64,000 bases of DNA from Aquipuribacter sp051216895 (lineage in GTDB: Bacteria; Actinomycetota; Actinomycetes; Actinomycetales; JBBAYJ01): the NCBI RefSeq assembly GCF_051216895.1, contig NZ_JBPKAO010000009.1:62001-126000 (forward strand), written 5' to 3'. Numbering within the stretch: the first letter of the stretch is position 1; the number at the start of each line of letters is the position of its first letter. The translations under genes and the position numbers were made by a program. Below, piece after piece: positions 17,365 to 25,624 of the stretch. Below the pieces are notes generated by a model. The model saw only the letters and a program-made list of their open reading frames with translations, had not been told where the DNA came from and made no database searches.

Positions 17365-18038
17365 ACGAGCTGCTGGAGTCCCTGGCCCGCCCCGTCATCA
17401 CCCAGGGCCTGACCGAGGCCACCCTGCAGACGCTGTGGATGGTGGGCCTGTCCGGGCTGGTCAGCGTGCTGCTGGGGCTGCCCCTGGGGGTCCTGCTGCA
17501 CGCGAGCAGCCCCGGGGGGCTGCGCCCGATGCCCCGCACCAACCGCGTCGTCGGCGCCGTCGTCAACGTCACCCGCTCGCTGCCGTTCATCATCCTCATG
17601 GTCGCGCTCATCCCCGTGACCCGGCTGATCACCGGCACCAGCGTCGGGTCGACCGCGGCAGCCGTGCCGCTGGCGATCGGGGCGATCCCGTTCTTCGCCC
17701 GCCTGGTCGAGGCCGCCCTGCGAGACGTCGACCCCGGCACCGTCGAGGCGGCCGAGGTCATCGGCTCCACCCGGCGGCAGGTCGTCACCAAGGTGCTCCT
17801 GCCCGAGGCCACGCCCGGCCTCGTCGCGGCCACGACGACCACCCTCATCACGCTGGTCGCGTACTCCGCCATGGCCGGCGCCGTGGGTGGCGGGGGACTG
17901 GGGTTCCTGGCCATCAGCTACGGCTACCGCCGCTTCGACACCGTCGTGATGGTGCTCACCGTCGTCGTCCTCGTCGTCATGGTCCAGCTGCTGCAGGCCC
18001 TCGGCGACCACCTCGCCCGCCGTCTCGACCACCGCTGA
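17361..18038 (+). CDS. metI: Methionine ABC transporter permease MetI
   Basis: A 225-residue inner-membrane permease with five hydrophobic helices. The EAA-type coupling loop that contacts the ATPase is visible as EAAEVIGSTRRQVVTKVLLPEA. The family motif TLWMVGLSGLVSVLLGLPLG at the N-terminus and the C-terminal GGGGLGFLAISYGYRRFD are typical of MetI. The GTG start overlaps the metN stop by 4 nt, indicating translational coupling. It is followed after 94 nt by metQ, completing the operon. Confidence 0.95.
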   Translation: MNELLESLARPVITQGLTEATLQTLWMVGLSGLVSVLLGLPLGVLLHASSPGGLRPMPRTNRVVGAVVNVTRSLPFIILMVALIPVTRLITGTSVGSTAAAVPLAIGAIPFFARLVEAALRDVDPGTVEAAEVIGSTRRQVVTKVLLPEATPGLVAATTTTLITLVAYSAMAGAVGGGGLGFLAISYGYRRFDTVVMVLTVVVLVVMVQLLQALGDHLARRLDHR

Positions 18039-18132
18039 GACGCGGCACCCACCAGACCGCACCACCCACCCGACCGCACCACCCCAGCCAGGCGCCGGCG
18101 ACCGTCGACGCCACCACCACAGGAGGACCACC

Positions 18133-18984
18133 ATGCGCACCACCCGACCGTCCCTGACCGCCGCCACCCGCCTGGGCGCCCTCGCCGCCGTGTCCGTCCT
18201 GGCGCTGGCCGCCTGCGGCTCGGACGACGGGGCGGACGCCGAGGCGACCGGCGCCGCGGCCGACGGCCCGCTGCGGGTCGCGGCCACCGCCGTCCCCCAC
18301 GCGGACCTGCTCAGCTTCGTCGACACCGAGCTGGCCGCCGACGCCGGCCTCGACCTGGAGATCGTCGAGTTCGACGACTACGCCATCGGCAACCGGTGGC
18401 TGTCCGAGGACGAGGTCGACGCCAACTACTTCCAGCACCAGCCGTACCTGGACGCGCAGGAGGCGGACTTCGGCTACGAGCTGACCGCCTTCGACGGGGT
18501 CCACGTCGAGCCCTACGCCGCGTTCTCCGAGTCCGTCACCGACGTGGCCGACCTGCCCGACGGGGCCCTGGTCGGCATCACCGACGACGGCTCCAACCAG
18601 GCCCGCGCGCTGGACCTGCTGGCCGAGGCCGACCTCATCGAGCTGCCGGACGTCGAGGGCGACATCACCGTCTTCGACATCGAGGAGAACCCCAAGGACC
18701 TGCAGTTCGTCGAGACCGACCCCGCGCAGCTGCCCCGCTCGCTGGCCGACTTCGACCTCGCGATCCTCAACGGGAACTACTTCCTCGAGGCCGGCCTGAG
18801 CGTGCAGGACGCGCTGCTGGTGGAGGACGCCGCGGAGAGCCCGTACGCGAACTTCCTCACCAGCCGTGACGACAACGCCGACGACGAGCGGATCGTGCTG
18901 CTCGACGAGCTGCTCCGCTCCGACGAGGTCCGGGCCTACATCGAGGAGACCTGGTCCCAGGGCGACGTCCTGCCGGCCTTCTGA
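18133..18984 (+). CDS. metQ: Methionine-binding lipoprotein MetQ
   Basis: A 283-residue NlpA/MetQ-family substrate-binding lipoprotein. The signal peptide ends in the lipobox LALAAC, with the lipidated cysteine at residue 28. Family segments include ATAVPHADLL, NYFQHQPYLD (the NxFQHxPYL ligand-site motif), and GITDDGSNQARALDLL. AGGAGG lies 6 nt before the ATG. It is the last gene of metNIQ; downstream is the palindrome mosaic at 19008-19281, which probably stops transcription. Substrates of the family are L- and D-methionine. Confidence 0.95.
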   Translation: MRTTRPSLTAATRLGALAAVSVLALAACGSDDGADAEATGAAADGPLRVAATAVPHADLLSFVDTELAADAGLDLEIVEFDDYAIGNRWLSEDEVDANYFQHQPYLDAQEADFGYELTAFDGVHVEPYAAFSESVTDVADLPDGALVGITDDGSNQARALDLLAEADLIELPDVEGDITVFDIEENPKDLQFVETDPAQLPRSLADFDLAILNGNYFLEAGLSVQDALLVEDAAESPYANFLTSRDDNADDERIVLLDELLRSDEVRAYIEETWSQGDVLPAF

Positions 18985-19007
18985 GCCGACCGGTCCGCGG
19001 TTCGCGT

Positions 19008-19281
19008 ACCGACCAGCGACATGGGAGGCCGCGGGGGCCGGGTCGCGCCGTCGGACGCGCGTGCCGTGTCGCTGGTCGGTCCCCGTTCGGACCGCGACAG
19101 GCGCCCTGCCCCCCAGCAGCGGTGCAGGGCGCCTGTCGCGGTCCGAGCGGGTACCGACCAGCGACACGGCACGCGCGCCCGACGGCGCGACCCGGCCCCC
19201 GCGGCCTCCCGTGTCGCTGGTCGGTACCCGCTCGGACCGCGACAGGCGCCCTGCACCCCAGCAGCGGTGCAGGGCGCCTGT
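19008..19281. repeat. Mosaic of four alternating large palindromes (BIME-like)
   Basis: Four inverted-repeat units fill the 320-bp convergent gap between metQ and the M14 peptidase gene. Unit A (19008-19080, 73 bp) has arms ACCGACCAGCGACA and TGTCGCTGGTCGGT. Unit B (19087-19146, 60 bp) has arms built on TCGGACCGCGACAGGCGCCC. A second A unit, nearly the reverse complement of the first, is at 19153-19225, and a second B unit lacking its outer right arm is at 19232-19281. Six-base spacers separate them. Such alternation resembles bacterial interspersed mosaic elements; a terminator role for both flanking genes is plausible. No transposase is present, and reading frames here are by-products of the palindromes. 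Confidence 0.85.
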
Positions 19282-19304
19282 GCGTGCAGGTGGTGCCGCG
19301 GGCC

Positions 19305-21779
19305 TCAGTCGACGGTCGAGCTCCACAGCAGGGCGCGGGCGAGCTGCGCCTGCAGACCCTTGAGGTGGGTGCGGAACGTCGGGTCGGTGCCGATGAGCAC
19401 GACGCCGTTGCCCGCGCCGGTCTCGGCGCTGACGATGCTGGCCTGCCCCGCCGCGGCCTCCTGGCCGTTGGTGCCCGCGTCGTTGGACGCCCACCAGCCG
19501 GCCAGCAGCGGGTCGCCCGCGTAGGACTGCTGCACCGTCACGCCCTCGGGCAGGTTCGTGAACCACACCGGCTGCGCGATGAACGAGTGCGGCAGGGCGC
19601 CGCCCACGACCGCGCCGGAGTGGTTGTCGACGGTCACGATGCCGCTGGCCAGGCTCGCCCCGCTGGTCGCGGTGACGCTGAGCAGCCCCGCGCGGTTCGC
19701 GAAGGCCGCGCCGGGCGTGCCCTGCCCGACGACGTCGCCGCCACGGGCCAGGAACGCGTCCAGGGCCGCCCGGTTCGCTGCGTCCAGGGTGTCGACGTTC
19801 AGGGTGCCGTTGACGTAGAGCACGTCGATCTCCGACGTGAGCGTGGTGGCCAGCGTCGCCGCCGTCACCGCGCGTGCGGTGAACCCGAGGTCGGACAGGG
19901 TGTCGCGCTCCTCGACCGTGCCGACGTAGCCGACGGTGACGGGCTCGAGCCGCTCACCGCTCCAGCCTGCGGGGGCGGCGTCGAAGCTGACGCCGAGCTC
20001 GCGGACCAGCGCACCGGCGCGCTGCCGGTTGGCGGTGGTGCGCGGCAGCACGACCGAGCCGTCGGCGATCTGGTGGACCTCGACGCCCTCGGCCAGCAGG
20101 GTGTTCAGGGCCAGCAGGTCGGAGCGGTCCTGCAGGTCCAGGCGCAGGTCGGCGGTGCCGCGCGGCAGGGTGCCGCGGGCGGTGCCGTCCCAGACCGGAC
20201 GCAGCTGCGCGTCGGGCAGCTCGTCCCACAGCGTGTCGACCGTGGCGCCCCAGATCAGCCCCTGGCTCCAGGCGGCCGGCCCGGCGTACAGGTCGTCGAC
20301 CCGGTCGGTGATGTCGGCGCCCGGTTCCAGCAGGGCGTTCACCAGGCCGCGCTTGCCCTGGTGCAGGTCGACGACGTACGAGCCGGCGGGGTAGCGGGTG
20401 CCGTCGGCGGTGAACTCTCTCCCGGCGACGTGGACCCGGCCGCCGGAGTCGACGAGCAGGTCGACGAGGCGGGCGGCGGCGGTCTGCGAACGCTGCGCCT
20501 CACCGACGGGGATGACGTAGGAGCGCGGGAACTCGGTGGAGTAGTTGTCCTCCGGGCCCCACCCGGGTACGAAGCCGTCCGGGATGTCGACCTGCGGCTC
20601 ACCGGCCAGGCCGCGTCGGAACCCCTCGGCCTGGTCGTGGATCACCTGGCGGCGGTTGTCCTCGACGTACGCCAGCGACGTCGTGATGGCGACCTCGTGC
20701 ACGTCGGTGTTGAGGGCGGTGCGGCGCTGCCGCTCGGCCTCGGTCAGGGTCGTCCCACGCGGGTTCAGCGGGGCCTCGATCGTGTAGGGGATGCTGTGCT
20801 GGAGCATGGCGAAGCTGGGCACGTAGATCGGCGGGAAGTCGTCCCACACGCCCGGGGCGTCGTCGCGGAACGGGATCCGGGCCCGCTGCGTCTCGGGGTA
20901 CCCGAGCCCGGCGAGGTCGCGCTCGATGTTCTCCGCGTTGGGCAGCGCGTGCTTGATGTACAGGTCGTACTCGTTGTTGACGTTGTGCGGCGGCGTGCTC
21001 GGGTGCAGCAGCGTCGGGTTGACGTAGCCGTGCAGGTCGAGGGTGATGATGGGCTGGGTGTCGATGATCAGGTCGCGGACGACCTGCGTCTCCGGCTGCG
21101 ACACGATGGTCAGGTCCCGGTTCAGGTCGTAGCCGGCGGCGTTCGCGCGGGTCGCGGCGACCCGGCCGTCGGGGTTGGCCGTCACGTTGAACACCAACCG
21201 GTTGCGCTCGAGCAGCTCGGCCACGGCGGGGTCGGTGCTGAGGGCCAGGTCCTCGATGACGCGCAGCGCGGCGTCGGTGCCCTCCCACTCGTTGCCGTGC
21301 AGGTTGCCGTTGACGAACAGCGGCGTCTTGTAGCCGGTGAGCAGCGCCTCGTCGGTCTGCGCGGCGGCGGGGTCGTCCTGGATCGTCCGCTTCCAGGCCT
21401 CCTGCCGGCGGGCCTGCTGCCGGGTCTCCGGCGCGGTGACGGTGACGGCGTAGATGTCGCGGCCCAGGGTGGACGTCCCGGCGACCTCGGCCGAGACCCG
21501 GTCGCTGGAGCGCTGCAGGTCGTTGAGCAGCGGCGCGATCTCGTCGTAGGGGACGACGGCCAGCGGGATCGAGGCGTCCGACGGGTCGTCGGCGGGCTCG
21601 GGGAGCACGGTCTGGCGCGGGTAGGCCTCCACCTGCGACAGCGGGGTCGGCTGGCGGTCCGGCTGCTCGGGCAGGGCGGGGTCGGCGGTGGCGGCGCTCG
21701 TGGGCACGAGCACCAGGGCGGTGCCCACCGCCAGGGCGGACAGGGTGGCGGTGAGTCGGGGGACGAGTGGTCGACGCAT
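19305..21779 (-). CDS. Secreted M14 zinc carboxypeptidase
   Basis: An 824-residue exported metallopeptidase. Residues 1-32 form a signal peptide ending TSAATADPA. The M14 catalytic domain spans about 60-420: the zinc ligands are in NLHGNEWEG (HxxE, about residue 160) and DLHGYVNPT (third ligand His), and the catalytic glutamate region is IPYTIEAPLNPRG. The C-terminal 400 residues have no recognised catalytic motif and may be beta-rich binding or inhibitory regions. It should release C-terminal residues from peptides outside the cell. A cysteine-type leader peptide begins about 220 nt upstream on the same strand, suggesting amino-acid or sulfur control. Confidence 0.88.
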   Translation of the reverse strand: MRRPLVPRLTATLSALAVGTALVLVPTSAATADPALPEQPDRQPTPLSQVEAYPRQTVLPEPADDPSDASIPLAVVPYDEIAPLLNDLQRSSDRVSAEVAGTSTLGRDIYAVTVTAPETRQQARRQEAWKRTIQDDPAAAQTDEALLTGYKTPLFVNGNLHGNEWEGTDAALRVIEDLALSTDPAVAELLERNRLVFNVTANPDGRVAATRANAAGYDLNRDLTIVSQPETQVVRDLIIDTQPIITLDLHGYVNPTLLHPSTPPHNVNNEYDLYIKHALPNAENIERDLAGLGYPETQRARIPFRDDAPGVWDDFPPIYVPSFAMLQHSIPYTIEAPLNPRGTTLTEAERQRRTALNTDVHEVAITTSLAYVEDNRRQVIHDQAEGFRRGLAGEPQVDIPDGFVPGWGPEDNYSTEFPRSYVIPVGEAQRSQTAAARLVDLLVDSGGRVHVAGREFTADGTRYPAGSYVVDLHQGKRGLVNALLEPGADITDRVDDLYAGPAAWSQGLIWGATVDTLWDELPDAQLRPVWDGTARGTLPRGTADLRLDLQDRSDLLALNTLLAEGVEVHQIADGSVVLPRTTANRQRAGALVRELGVSFDAAPAGWSGERLEPVTVGYVGTVEERDTLSDLGFTARAVTAATLATTLTSEIDVLYVNGTLNVDTLDAANRAALDAFLARGGDVVGQGTPGAAFANRAGLLSVTATSGASLASGIVTVDNHSGAVVGGALPHSFIAQPVWFTNLPEGVTVQQSYAGDPLLAGWWASNDAGTNGQEAAAGQASIVSAETGAGNGVVLIGTDPTFRTHLKGLQAQLARALLWSSTVD

Positions 21780-21920
21780 GGTGGAGCGGTCTCCTCATGG
21801 CATGGCGCCCGGCGGCGGGGCCGCGGGCACGCGGGAAGGGAGGTGCGCGGGGGTGGGGGCGCGCGCACCGGTCACCGGGCGCAGGTGGCCCGGACGGGTG
21901 GGGTGGCGGCGGTTCGGACG

Positions 21921-22001
21921 TCAGACGGACGGTCGACAGGCCGCGCTGATGGCGCGCAGGAGGTCGATGTGACGACGCGTCGTCAGGACCTCCGCGGGCA
22001 T
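21921..22001 (-). CDS. Leader peptide upstream of M14 peptidase
   Basis: A 26-residue frame (start ATG at 22001, stop at 21921) ending VLTTRRHIDLLRAISAACR plus a few residues. Its core VLT-x-RR-x-[IV]-DL-x-RA-x(5)-CR matches the metNIQ leader at 16092-16202. The predicted transcription start coincides with the ATG, so it is probably read from a leaderless transcript. It lies about 140 nt before the peptidase start. A single cysteine codon near the end is the likely sensing point. Confidence 0.7.
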   Translation of the reverse strand: MPAEVLTTRRHIDLLRAISAACRPSV

Positions 22002-22008
22002 GACGTCG

Positions 22009-22037
22009 ACCCTGGTGGTGGTCACGGTGGGTGTCAA
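22009..22037 (-). promoter_or_regulatory. Promoter of leader peptide and M14 gene
   Basis: On the minus strand TTGACA (22037-22032) and CAGGGT (22014-22009) are 17 nt apart. The start of transcription would fall at about 22002, at the ATG of the leader peptide. Confidence 0.55.
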
Positions 22038-22103
22038 GGGTTGCTCACCCTGTGGTCACCCTGGGTGCGGCAGCACCCCCCGGCCCTCTGGGATGCTGGG
22101 CCG

Positions 22104-22310
22104 ATGCGCGAGATCAGCATCACCGGTGAGTCCATCCGCCTCGGACAGCTGCTCAAGCTCGCCGACGTCGTCGACGCCGGCTCCGACGTGAAGGACGTCC
22201 TGGCCTCGGGCACCGTGACGGTCAACGGGGACGTGGAGACCCGACGGGGTCGTCAGCTGGTGCGCGGCGACCAGGTCTCGACCCGCGCGGAGGACCTCGA
22301 GGTCGTCTGA
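22104..22310 (+). CDS. S4-domain RNA-binding protein
   Basis: A 68-residue protein that is essentially one S4 domain: IRLGQLLKLADVVDAGSDVKDVL followed by GTVTVNGDVETRRGRQL, the classic loop-strand arrangement of YbcJ/YaaA-like S4 proteins. These bind structured RNA, often ribosomal. The ATG is at 22104, 13 bases after a GGGATG. It is divergent from the leader-peptide/M14 transcription unit. The family is clear and its role in the cell is not known. Confidence 0.85.
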   Translation: MREISITGESIRLGQLLKLADVVDAGSDVKDVLASGTVTVNGDVETRRGRQLVRGDQVSTRAEDLEVV

Positions 22311-22427
22311 GCCCGGCCCGCCCGGGCACCCGATCTCGTCCTCCGGTGACGACGCGCGCGTGCCGCGGCCCGCTCACGATGGGCGGGCGAGCGGGGCCCG
22401 CCCGCCGTCGCCGGAGGAGGAGACAGC

Positions 22428-22868
22428 ATGGCTGTGGGACCAGTGGACGTCGTCATCATCGGTTTTCCCGGCAACAGGTTCACCGGGCGGATCGCGCCCG
22501 CGCTGATGGACCTGGTCGACCGGAAGGTCATCCGTGTCCTGGACCTGCTGTTCGTCCACAAGGACGCCGACGGGACCGTCACCACCGTGGCGGCGGCCGA
22601 CCTCGCCCCCGACGTCGGGGCGGAGTACCTGGCCGTCGACGTGATGACGCCCGGAGCCCTCGGCGAGGAGGACGCCGACGAGGTGGGCGAGGACCTCCCG
22701 CCGGCCAGCTCGGCGCTGCTGATCGCGTTCGAGAACACCTGGGCGGCCACGTTCGTGGCGGCCTGCCGAGCCGCGGACGGCGTCGTCATCGACCAGATCC
22801 GCATCCCGTCCGACGTGGCCGAGGCCGTCCTGTCGGGCGAGCTGGCCCCGGCCTCCCTTACGAGCTGA
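22428..22868 (+). CDS. DUF6325 family protein
   Basis: A 146-residue acidic cytoplasmic protein beginning VGPVDVVIIGFPGNRFTG, which matches the DUF1269/DUF6325-type opening found widely in actinomycetes next to SHOCT proteins. A strong GGAGGAGG site precedes the ATG. Later segments (ALLIAFENTWAATF, GVVIDQIRIP) also fit this family. It lies 12 nt upstream of the SHOCT-domain gene and the two surely form an operon. The function is unknown. Confidence 0.8.
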   Translation: MAVGPVDVVIIGFPGNRFTGRIAPALMDLVDRKVIRVLDLLFVHKDADGTVTTVAAADLAPDVGAEYLAVDVMTPGALGEEDADEVGEDLPPASSALLIAFENTWAATFVAACRAADGVVIDQIRIPSDVAEAVLSGELAPASLTS

Positions 22869-22880
22869 AGGACACCGATC

Positions 22881-23186
22881 ATGGGACTACTCCGCATGGC
22901 CACCCGGACCGCCGTCGTCGCCGGCACCGCGACGGCGGTCTCCGGGCGCGTCGCCCGCAGGCAGGCCGACCGCTACGCGCAGCCGGCGCCCCCGCCGCCG
23001 GCCGCCCCGCCGCAGGCCGCTGCACCGCCCCCGCAGTACGCGCCTCCCCCCTCGGCCCCGCCCGCAGCCGCGCCCGACGTCGACCCCGACGTGGCCCGGT
23101 TGCAGGACCTGGCCCGGCTGCACGGGCAGGGGGTGCTGTCGGACGAGGAGTTCACCGCGGCCAAGGCCCGCGTCCTGGGCATCTGA
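22881..23186 (+). CDS. SHOCT-domain protein
   Basis: A 101-residue protein. The N-terminus (LLRMATRTAVVAGTATAVSG) is a weakly hydrophobic helix, the middle is a proline/alanine-rich linker, and the C-terminal 32 residues are a SHOCT domain (LQDLARLHGQGVLSDEEFTAAKARVLG). SHOCT domains are thought to mediate oligomerisation. It is coupled to the DUF6325 gene and followed 15 nt later by the methyltransferase gene, which may be in the same transcript. Confidence 0.85.
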   Translation: MGLLRMATRTAVVAGTATAVSGRVARRQADRYAQPAPPPPAAPPQAAAPPPQYAPPPSAPPAAAPDVDPDVARLQDLARLHGQGVLSDEEFTAAKARVLGI

Positions 23187-23201
23187 GCCGACCGCCCGCC
23201 G

Positions 23202-23984
23202 ATGGGTGCGAGCCGGGAGGTCACGCCGTACTCGCGGTTGGCCGAGGTGTACGACGACGTGGTGGTCGACCCCTGCTACGGCCGGTGGGCCGACCACCTG
23301 GACCGGGTCTGGCGAGCGGACCGGCGTGCGGTCCGACGCGTCCTCGACGTCTGCTGCGGCACGGGGCTGCTGGCGGTCGAGCTGACCGCGCTCGGCTACG
23401 AGGTGGTCGGGGTGGACGCGTCGGCGCAGATGCTCGCCCGGGCCGGGCTGCGGCTCGGTGACGGGGTCCGCCTGCTGCACCGGCAGCTGCCCGACCTCGG
23501 CGACGACGACGAGTTCGACGCGGCGGTCTCGACCTTCGACAGCCTCAACTACCTGAGCCCGCCGCACCTGCGGGCCACGATGGTCGCGGTGGCACGCCTG
23601 CTGCGCCCGGGAGGCTGGTTCGTGTTCGACCTGCACACCAGCGCACTGGTCGACTTCACGCTGGCGACCCCCGTGGTGCAGGGGGAGTCGGCGGGGTACC
23701 GCTTCACCATCACCACCGCCGTCGACCTCACCGACCGCAGCTGCGACACCTGGATCGACCTGACCCCGGTGGCGGACGGGGACGGGTTCGTCGAGCACCA
23801 CCACCAGTGGTTCCACCCCGACGAGCTGGTGAAGGAGTCCCTGGCCCGGGCCGGCTTCACCCTGCTGCGGGTGGCGGAGGAGTACGGCGAGGACCCGGTC
23901 GGCCCCGGCACGCTGCGCGCCACGTGGACGGCCCGGCTCGACGGACCGGTCGCGGTACCCGCGGGGCTCACCAGCCAGGGATGA
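23202..23984 (+). CDS. Class I SAM-dependent methyltransferase
   Basis: A 260-residue Rossmann-fold methyltransferase. Motif I, VLDVCCGTGLLAVEL (about residue 48), binds SAM; the acidic residue of motif II is in VVGVDASAQML, and FDAAVSTFDSLNYL is the motif IV region. The closest general type is the UbiE/YqeM-like group acting on small molecules, but the substrate cannot be read. The stop codon overlaps the ATG of a 52-codon frame by 4 nt. Confidence 0.85.
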   Translation: MGASREVTPYSRLAEVYDDVVVDPCYGRWADHLDRVWRADRRAVRRVLDVCCGTGLLAVELTALGYEVVGVDASAQMLARAGLRLGDGVRLLHRQLPDLGDDDEFDAAVSTFDSLNYLSPPHLRATMVAVARLLRPGGWFVFDLHTSALVDFTLATPVVQGESAGYRFTITTAVDLTDRSCDTWIDLTPVADGDGFVEHHHQWFHPDELVKESLARAGFTLLRVAEEYGEDPVGPGTLRATWTARLDGPVAVPAGLTSQG

Positions 23985-24139
23985 GGTCGCGGCTCGGCGT
24001 GCTCTTCGCGGCGCGCGGCAGCGTGGAGGCGGCGCAGGCGGACACCTCGGCCGCCACCCTGCTCGCGGTCACGGCAACGGTCCGGGCCCTCGGCGCCACC
24101 GTCGACGCGCTGGTGGAGGACGTGGGCGACACCCGCTGA
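23981..24139 (+). CDS. Small hypothetical protein coupled to methyltransferase
   Basis: A 52-residue frame whose ATG overlaps the methyltransferase stop (ATGA). It encodes an alanine/valine-rich helix pair (EAAQADTSAATLLAVTATVR) with no recognised family. The overlap favours real translation, but length and composition alone cannot confirm it. Confidence 0.4.
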   Translation: MRSRLGVLFAARGSVEAAQADTSAATLLAVTATVRALGATVDALVEDVGDTR

Positions 24140-24181
24140 GCGCGGGGCGTGCCCGGCCTTCCTGCGGGTACGGGGGCCCGT

Positions 24182-25582
24182 GTGAGCACACACGACGCGA
24201 CCACCCCCCTCGACTCGACCCCTGGGGGCAGCACGTCGGCGGCCCCGCAGGCCGGTGGGCCGCAGGGGGAGCAGGGGCTTCGACGCAGCATCGGGTTCAA
24301 GCTGCTGCTGCTGTTCATCCTCGGTGACGTCCTGGGCGCCGGCATCTACGCGCTCATCGGGACGATCTCGGCCGAGGCCGGGGGTGCCGTCTGGCTGCCG
24401 CTGCTCGTGGCGCTGGGCATGGCCCTGCTGACGGCGTTCAGCTACGCCGAGCTGGTCACCCGGTTCCCGCAGGCGGGCGGGGCGGCCGTGTTCGTCCAAC
24501 GGGCGTTCGGCCGCCCGTTGCTGTCGTTCCTCGTGGGCTTCAGCATGCTGGCGGCGGGCGTCGTGTCCGCGGCGGCGCTGTCGTTGGCCTTCGCCGGGGA
24601 CTACCTGGCCGAGATCGTGGCCCTGCCCGCGGTGCCGGTGGCCGTGGCCTTCCTGCTGGTCGTCATGGCGCTCAACCTGCGCGGCATCCGCGACTCGCTG
24701 CGGGCGAACGTCGTCATGACCGTGGTCGAGGTCAGCGGTCTGGTCCTCGTCGTCGTCCTGGCCGCGACGGTCCTGGGTGCCGGCGGCGGCGACCTGTCGC
24801 GCGCCGTGGACGTCGAGCCGGGGGCGGCCGGCGCGGGCGCCGTGCTGGGGGCCGCGGTCATCGCGTTCTACTCCTTCGTGGGGTTCGAGGTCTCGGCCAA
24901 CGTCGCGGAGGAGGCCCGGAACCCGCGGCGGGACTACCCGCGGGCCCTCATCGGGGCCCTGCTGATCGCCGGTCTGCTGTACGTGCTCGTCGGGCTGGCG
25001 GTGTCCGTCGCGGCCCCCCAGGCCCCCGACGGGTCCGGCTCGGCGCCGCTGCTGGACGTCGTGGCGGCGTCGCCGGTGCCCGTGCCCGAGGCCGCGTTCG
25101 CCGTCATCGCCCTGGTCGCGGTGGCCAACGGGGCCCTGCTCACCATGATCATGGCCTCACGCCTGACCTACGGCATGGCGCGGGAGGGGCTGCTGCCGTC
25201 GGTCCTCGGACGCACCGCCTGGGTGGAGCGGGGGGAGGGGCGCGGCACGCCGGCCGTGGCCGTCGTGGTCACGACCGCGGTCGCCGTCGTGCTGGCCGCC
25301 ACGGGCACCATCGCGACCCTCGCGGCGACCGTGGTGATGCTGCTGCTCGTGGTGTTCGGCGCCGTCAACGTGGCGGTGCTGGTGCTGCGCCGGCGCCCCG
25401 ATGAGGGGGAGGCCGACCACTTCCGGACCTGGTGGCCCGTCCCGCTGCTGGCCCTGGTGTCCTGCGTCGTCCTGGCCGCCCAGCAGCCGGTGGACGTGTG
25501 GTTGCGCGCCGCGGTCATGCTGCTGGTCGGGCTGGCCTTCTACCTGCTGACCCGCGTGGTGCGGGCTCGGGCCGACGCCTGA
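24182..25582 (+). CDS. APC-superfamily amino acid permease
   Basis: A 466-residue polytopic permease with about twelve helices. Helix 1 carries the substrate-binding GDVLGAGIYALIG motif of the amino acid-polyamine-organocation superfamily, and helix 3 has the ELVTRFPQAGGAAVFVQRAFG motif region. I take the GTG at 24182 (VSTHDATT); a GTG at 24149 would add 11 residues. The hydrophilic first 40 residues are not conserved in the family. It stands alone, ending before a bidirectional hairpin. The substrate cannot be told from sequence. Confidence 0.88.
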   Translation: MSTHDATTPLDSTPGGSTSAAPQAGGPQGEQGLRRSIGFKLLLLFILGDVLGAGIYALIGTISAEAGGAVWLPLLVALGMALLTAFSYAELVTRFPQAGGAAVFVQRAFGRPLLSFLVGFSMLAAGVVSAAALSLAFAGDYLAEIVALPAVPVAVAFLLVVMALNLRGIRDSLRANVVMTVVEVSGLVLVVVLAATVLGAGGGDLSRAVDVEPGAAGAGAVLGAAVIAFYSFVGFEVSANVAEEARNPRRDYPRALIGALLIAGLLYVLVGLAVSVAAPQAPDGSGSAPLLDVVAASPVPVPEAAFAVIALVAVANGALLTMIMASRLTYGMAREGLLPSVLGRTAWVERGEGRGTPAVAVVVTTAVAVVLAATGTIATLAATVVMLLLVVFGAVNVAVLVLRRRPDEGEADHFRTWWPVPLLALVSCVVLAAQQPVDVWLRAAVMLLVGLAFYLLTRVVRARADA

Positions 25583-25590
25583 GGGTCGGT

Positions 25591-25618
25591 CACCGCCCCG
25601 ACGAGGTCGGGGCCGGTG
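25591..25618. terminator. Bidirectional terminator hairpin
   Basis: CACCGCCCCGAC pairs with GTCGGGGCCGGTG around GAG, with one bulged C, in the 42-nt gap between the converging permease and DUF4328 genes. Confidence 0.6.
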
Positions 25619-25624
25619 CCGCCC

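Noticed and set aside
18936..19524. Several 100-170 codon frames inside the palindrome mosaic
   Set aside because: They arise because palindromic GC-rich DNA lacks stops in several frames; they have no start signals and repeat the same peptide in both directions.
19122..22310. 1062-codon forward frame across the M14 gene
   Set aside because: It starts in the palindrome mosaic and only ends in the small S4 gene frame; the real products are the M14 gene on the minus strand and the S4 gene from 22104.
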